A stretch of 10,656 nucleotides of DNA from the NCBI GenBank assembly GCA_017990865.1, contig JAGNNB010000068.1, forward strand, positions 1 to 10,656, in the 5' to 3' direction. This document shows, in pieces, positions 8,592 through 10,656 of this stretch; within the stretch, counting starts at the first letter, position 1; the number at the start of each line of letters is the position of its first letter. The notes below the pieces were generated by a model. That model did no database searches. It saw only the letters and a program-made list of their open reading frames with translations, and was not told where the DNA came from. Source of the DNA: Lysobacteraceae bacterium (GTDB lineage: Bacteria > Pseudomonadota > Gammaproteobacteria > Xanthomonadales > Xanthomonadaceae). The translations under genes and the position numbers were made by a program.

Positions 8592-8612
8592 GCCGCCGGT
8601 CTATCCGGCGGC
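8592..8612 (-). repeat. Perfect 8-bp hairpin between nadM and nadV
   Basis: The arms GCCGCCGG and CCGGCGGC pair perfectly around a 5-nt loop (ATAGA in the minus-strand RNA). It lies in the 77-nt gap between the two nad genes, 27 nt before the nadV start. No U-tract follows on either strand, so it does not look like an intrinsic terminator. An mRNA-processing, stabilising or translational role is possible. A hairpin of the same geometry precedes nadM at 9789-9809. Confidence 0.6.
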
Positions 8613-8641
8613 GGGGAAAACATCGTGTGCCTGCGGTCGCA

Positions 8642-9757
8642 TCAACCGCGACCGAGAAAAAACTCGAGGATATGCAGATGGTCCTCGTACAACTGCGGCC
8701 CCATCTCCAGCGCCTCGCTGACCGGAATCCAGCGCGCCTTGTCGGCATCGTCGCCGCCGCGCACCTCGGGCAATTCGCCGATGGGGAAATCGAAATGGTA
8801 GGCGTGGGTGATGGTGCGCCCGCGCAAACTGCGATCCGGGTGATCGAAGACATGCTGATGCTTCAGCGAACCTTTCAGCACGCGTTCGGGAATCTTCAAT
8901 CGGGTTTCTTCGCGCAATTCGCGCACGCAGGACTCGAACAGGCCTTCGTTCTGGTCGACGAAACCGCCCGGCAGCGCCCAGAGCCCTTTGCCGGGCTCGG
9001 CGCGGCGGCGCACCAGCAGCACATGCCCGGAATGCACCACCACCGCATCGGTCGTGACGAAGGTCGGCGCGTACGGCGCATCGGCCCAGGCCGCCTTGTA
9101 TTTCTCGATGAACTGATATTCCGCCACCAATTGCGTGAACGCCGGCGAATTCTTGCGGAAGGCATCGAGCATATCGAACACCGGCGTCGGCACGTTGGCG
9201 CGAATCAGCATCAAGCCGCCGTGGCTGTCGAGTTTGTTGGCCTCGAACAGATAACGCCGCAATTCCGTGGCCGATAAGGTTTCGGTGTGGCGCACGTCCA
9301 CCAGCGGCCATTGCGGAAATTCGCGCAGGTAATAGCTGGAGGCGTCTTTGTCCTGACCGATCAAACCGATCTTCGCGGCCGCGTCGCCGCCGTCGGATTT
9401 GATGGCATCGTTCACCGCGCGCTGCACCGCAGCGATCCACTGGCTTTCGTTGTACAGATGATCGCGCAGCGGGCGGATCAGCAGGCGATCGGCGTGTTCG
9501 GAGAGCGCGCTTTGGATCATCACCGCGCGTTCGGCGACGGTCCAGGGGTTCTTGATGGTGCGCGGCGTATCGGCGGAACCGACGAGAAAGATGAGCTTCT
9601 TGGCCCTGCTCAGCGCGTGACGGGCGACGGCGGCGTGGCCGTGATGGAAGGGCTCGAAACGCCCGATGAAGACCAGATAGTCGAAAGCGGCGGTGCCGGA
9701 CGACGATGCGGTGTTGGCTTTGGCCGCAGACGCTGCGGCGGGGATCGCGTGTTCCAT
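8642..9757 (-). CDS. nadM: Bifunctional NMN adenylyltransferase / Nudix hydrolase
   Basis: The 371-residue protein has two catalytic domains. Residues 25-190 are a nucleotidylyl transferase: GRFEPFHHGH at 32-41 carries the HxGH-type motif and SATELR at 162-167 corresponds to the ISSTxxR-like motif; it adenylates NMN to NAD. Residues 230-371 are a Nudix domain: LPGGFVDQNE followed by RELREET, a Nudix box at 265-287 in which the usual late Gly is Arg (R286). This is the architecture of the cyanobacterial slr0787 and Francisella enzymes, whose Nudix part hydrolyses ADP-ribose, allowing recycling to ribose 5-phosphate and so potentially PRPP for NadV. The first 24 residues are an Ala/Ser-rich extension with no alternative Met. 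It is the first gene of the nad operon, with GAGGGAG (9762-9768) as ribosome binding site. The family call is strong; the Nudix substrate is inferred from relatives. Confidence 0.95.
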   Translation of the reverse strand: MEHAIPAAASAAKANTASSSGTAAFDYLVFIGRFEPFHHGHAAVARHALSRAKKLIFLVGSADTPRTIKNPWTVAERAVMIQSALSEHADRLLIRPLRDHLYNESQWIAAVQRAVNDAIKSDGGDAAAKIGLIGQDKDASSYYLREFPQWPLVDVRHTETLSATELRRYLFEANKLDSHGGLMLIRANVPTPVFDMLDAFRKNSPAFTQLVAEYQFIEKYKAAWADAPYAPTFVTTDAVVVHSGHVLLVRRRAEPGKGLWALPGGFVDQNEGLFESCVRELREETRLKIPERVLKGSLKHQHVFDHPDRSLRGRTITHAYHFDFPIGELPEVRGGDDADKARWIPVSEALEMGPQLYEDHLHILEFFLGRG

Positions 9758-9761
9758 GAGG

Positions 9762-9768
9762 CTCCCTC
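9762..9768 (-). promoter_or_regulatory. Ribosome binding site of nadM
   Basis: The minus strand reads GAGGGAG about 4 nt before the ATG at 9757. It supports this start although the encoded N-terminal extension is low in complexity. Confidence 0.55.
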
Positions 9769-9788
9769 ACGGTGGTGGTTGGATACTC

Positions 9789-9809
9789 GCCCCGGGTCTG
9801 TCCCGAGGC
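9789..9809 (-). repeat. Leader hairpin upstream of nadM
   Basis: In minus-strand RNA the arms GCCUCGGG and CCCGGGGC form an 8-bp stem with one G-U pair around the loop ACAGA. It sits at the very start of the predicted 5' leader, 31 nt before the nadM ATG. The loop and geometry resemble the hairpin ahead of nadV. No U-tract follows. I do not recognise it as a known NAD riboswitch. Confidence 0.45.
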
Positions 9810-9818
9810 TTGGTGCGA

Positions 9819-9846
9819 ATGCTACGCCGATGGGTTCGGGAGTCAA
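9819..9846 (-). promoter_or_regulatory. Promoter of the nad operon
   Basis: On the minus strand TTGACT (9846-9841, five of six consensus matches) and TAGCAT (9824-9819, four of six) are separated by 16 nt. Transcription would begin near 9812 and leave a leader of about 55 nt before nadM. It is the best sigma-70-like promoter in the window and probably drives nadM, nadV and the two genes behind them. No NrtR-type palindrome was recognised next to it. Confidence 0.6.
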
Positions 9847-9896
9847 GCGGGCGAACGATCGGCGTCAGTAGGCGATCATCGACGTCGCGCGCATGC

Positions 9897-9938
9897 AGGC
9901 GAATGCCGAAGGTTCTACACTGGAACCTCGATTCGCCT
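9897..9938. promoter_or_regulatory. Nested inverted repeat, candidate operator of the LacI-type gene
   Basis: The outer arms AGGCGAAT (9897-9904) and ATTCGCCT (9931-9938) are perfect 8-bp complements. Inside them AGGTTC (9910-9915) and GAACCT (9923-9928) are perfect 6-bp complements around TACACTG. The loop contains TACACT (9916-9921), a possible -10 box for the plus-strand regulator, with no clear -35 box. A symmetric site over the start region of a LacI-family gene fits autoregulation, but the centre is not the CG dyad common in that family. A hairpin in the mRNA leader is the alternative reading. Confidence 0.45.
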
Positions 9939-9949
9939 CGGCCTCCCCC

Positions 9950-10656
9950 ATGCGCCAACGCAAAACCAAAGCCACTTCGGTCGATATCGCGCACCGCGCC
10001 GGCGTTTCGCAAGCGACGGTGTCGCGGGTGTTGCGCGGCAGTCCGCTGGTGAACGCCGAAACCCGCAAGCGGGTGATGGATGCGGTGAAAGAACTGAACT
10101 ACAAGGTGGATCGCCGCGCGTCGAGTTTGCGCACCCAGCGCGCCGGCACCCTGGCGCTGCTGCTGTTCGAGGATCCCACCGCCGACGACTCCAACATCAA
10201 CCCGTTTTTTCTGGCGATGCTGGGCTCGATCACCCGCGCCTGCGCGCGCCACGGCTACGATTTGCTGGTCTCGTTCCAGCAGCTTTCCGACGACTGGCAC
10301 GCCGATTACGAAGACAGCATGAAAGCCGATGGGCTGATTCTGCTCGGCTATGGCGATTACATCGATTACCGCCCGAAACTCGTGCGTTTGGTCGAGCAAG
10401 GCACGCATTTCGTGCGTTGGGGCGCGGTGCTGCCGGATCAGCCCGGCGTGTCGATCGGCTGCGATAATGTCGCGGGCGGGCGCATGGTCGGCGAACACCT
10501 GCTGGCCATGGGGCGCCGCAGCATCGCCTTCCTCGGCGATGCGTCCAGCCATTACCCCGAATTCCACGCGCGCTACCGCGGCTGCGAGCAAGTGCTGCGC
10601 GAAGCGGGCATCGCCGAGGACCCGGCGCTGCAAGTCGATGCGCTGAGTTCGGAAGA
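9950..10656 (+). CDS. LacI/GalR-family transcriptional regulator (3' end outside window)
   Basis: The frame opens at ATG 9950 and runs off the right edge, showing 235 full residues of a family usually near 330-350. The N-terminal helix-turn-helix reads SVDIAHRAGVSQATVSRVL (residues 10-28), with the recognition helix at VSQATVSRV, followed by a hinge ASSLRT near 63-68. The periplasmic-binding-like effector domain then starts (TLALLLFEDP). The later stretch GCDNVAGGRMVGEHLLAMG and a RYRGC block are family-typical. Such proteins bind operators as dimers and respond to small ligands, often sugars; the ligand here is unknown. It is divergent from the nad operon with a 192-nt spacer. There is no clear ribosome binding site. 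An in-frame ATG at 9893 would add 19 residues, but 9950 gives the normal distance to the helix-turn-helix. Confidence 0.92.
   Translation, partial: MRQRKTKATSVDIAHRAGVSQATVSRVLRGSPLVNAETRKRVMDAVKELNYKVDRRASSLRTQRAGTLALLLFEDPTADDSNINPFFLAMLGSITRACARHGYDLLVSFQQLSDDWHADYEDSMKADGLILLGYGDYIDYRPKLVRLVEQGTHFVRWGAVLPDQPGVSIGCDNVAGGRMVGEHLLAMGRRSIAFLGDASSHYPEFHARYRGCEQVLREAGIAEDPALQVDALSSE

Noticed and set aside
8592..8612. The hairpin between nadM and nadV as an intrinsic terminator.
   Set aside because: There is no T-tract on either strand after the stem, and the gene behind it completes the same pathway.
6936..8801. A 621-codon plus-strand frame opposite nadV.
   Set aside because: It is antisense to a gene with unmistakable NAMPT motifs, has His/Arg-rich composition, and shows no family resemblance.
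8896..8964. Loss of the conserved late Gly of the Nudix box (Arg instead) as a sign of an inactive domain.
   Set aside because: The metal-binding REL-x-EE core is intact, and from memory relatives of this NadM-Nudix architecture often have a basic residue there.
9767..10633. A 288-codon minus-strand frame opposite the LacI-type gene.
   Set aside because: The plus-strand frame has a clear helix-turn-helix and effector domain; this one has none and would also cover the nad promoter.

Overview
The window is a GC-rich, tightly packed bacterial chromosomal stretch with very few non-coding bases. Six genes lie on the minus strand and one partial gene on the plus strand. Codon use, the LacI-type regulator style and the gene content suggest a high-GC gammaproteobacterium such as a Xanthomonadales/Lysobacter relative. 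This is an inference from general style, not a marker-based call. No tRNA, rRNA, CRISPR array, transposase or phage structural gene is visible.

Right part, minus strand (9757 down to 4925): an apparent four-gene operon transcribed from a good sigma-70-like promoter at 9819-9846. Its first two genes form a complete two-step NAD salvage route. A bifunctional NMN adenylyltransferase/Nudix hydrolase (nadM-type) is followed by nicotinamide phosphoribosyltransferase (nadV), so nicotinamide + PRPP gives NMN, then NAD. Two genes of unknown role follow with almost no spacing: a radical SAM enzyme 3 nt downstream of nadV, and a protein overlapping its end by 8 nt. That last protein fuses an amino-methyltransferase-like domain to a C-terminal nucleotidyltransferase-like domain. 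The coupling of NAD salvage to radical SAM, methyltransferase and nucleotidyltransferase chemistry is the most unusual thing here. Both nad genes are preceded by 8-bp hairpins with 5-nt loops of very similar sequence.

Left part, minus strand (4828 to the left edge): a 1243-residue DUF4132 (MolR/YehI-like) protein is followed, 1 nt later, by a MoxR-class AAA+ ATPase of the YehL type that runs off the window. This pair resembles the E. coli yeh cluster (DUF4132 protein, MoxR ATPase, VWA protein, SWIM protein), so VWA-type partners may lie just beyond position 1. A 96-nt gap with a possible -10 element separates this pair from the NAD operon, so it may be a separate transcription unit or a continuation.

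Right edge, plus strand: a divergent LacI/GalR-family regulator begins at 9950 and is cut by the window end. The 192-nt divergent spacer holds the nad promoter and a nested inverted repeat just ahead of the lacI-type gene, a candidate operator. Whether this regulator controls the nad operon cannot be told from the sequence.
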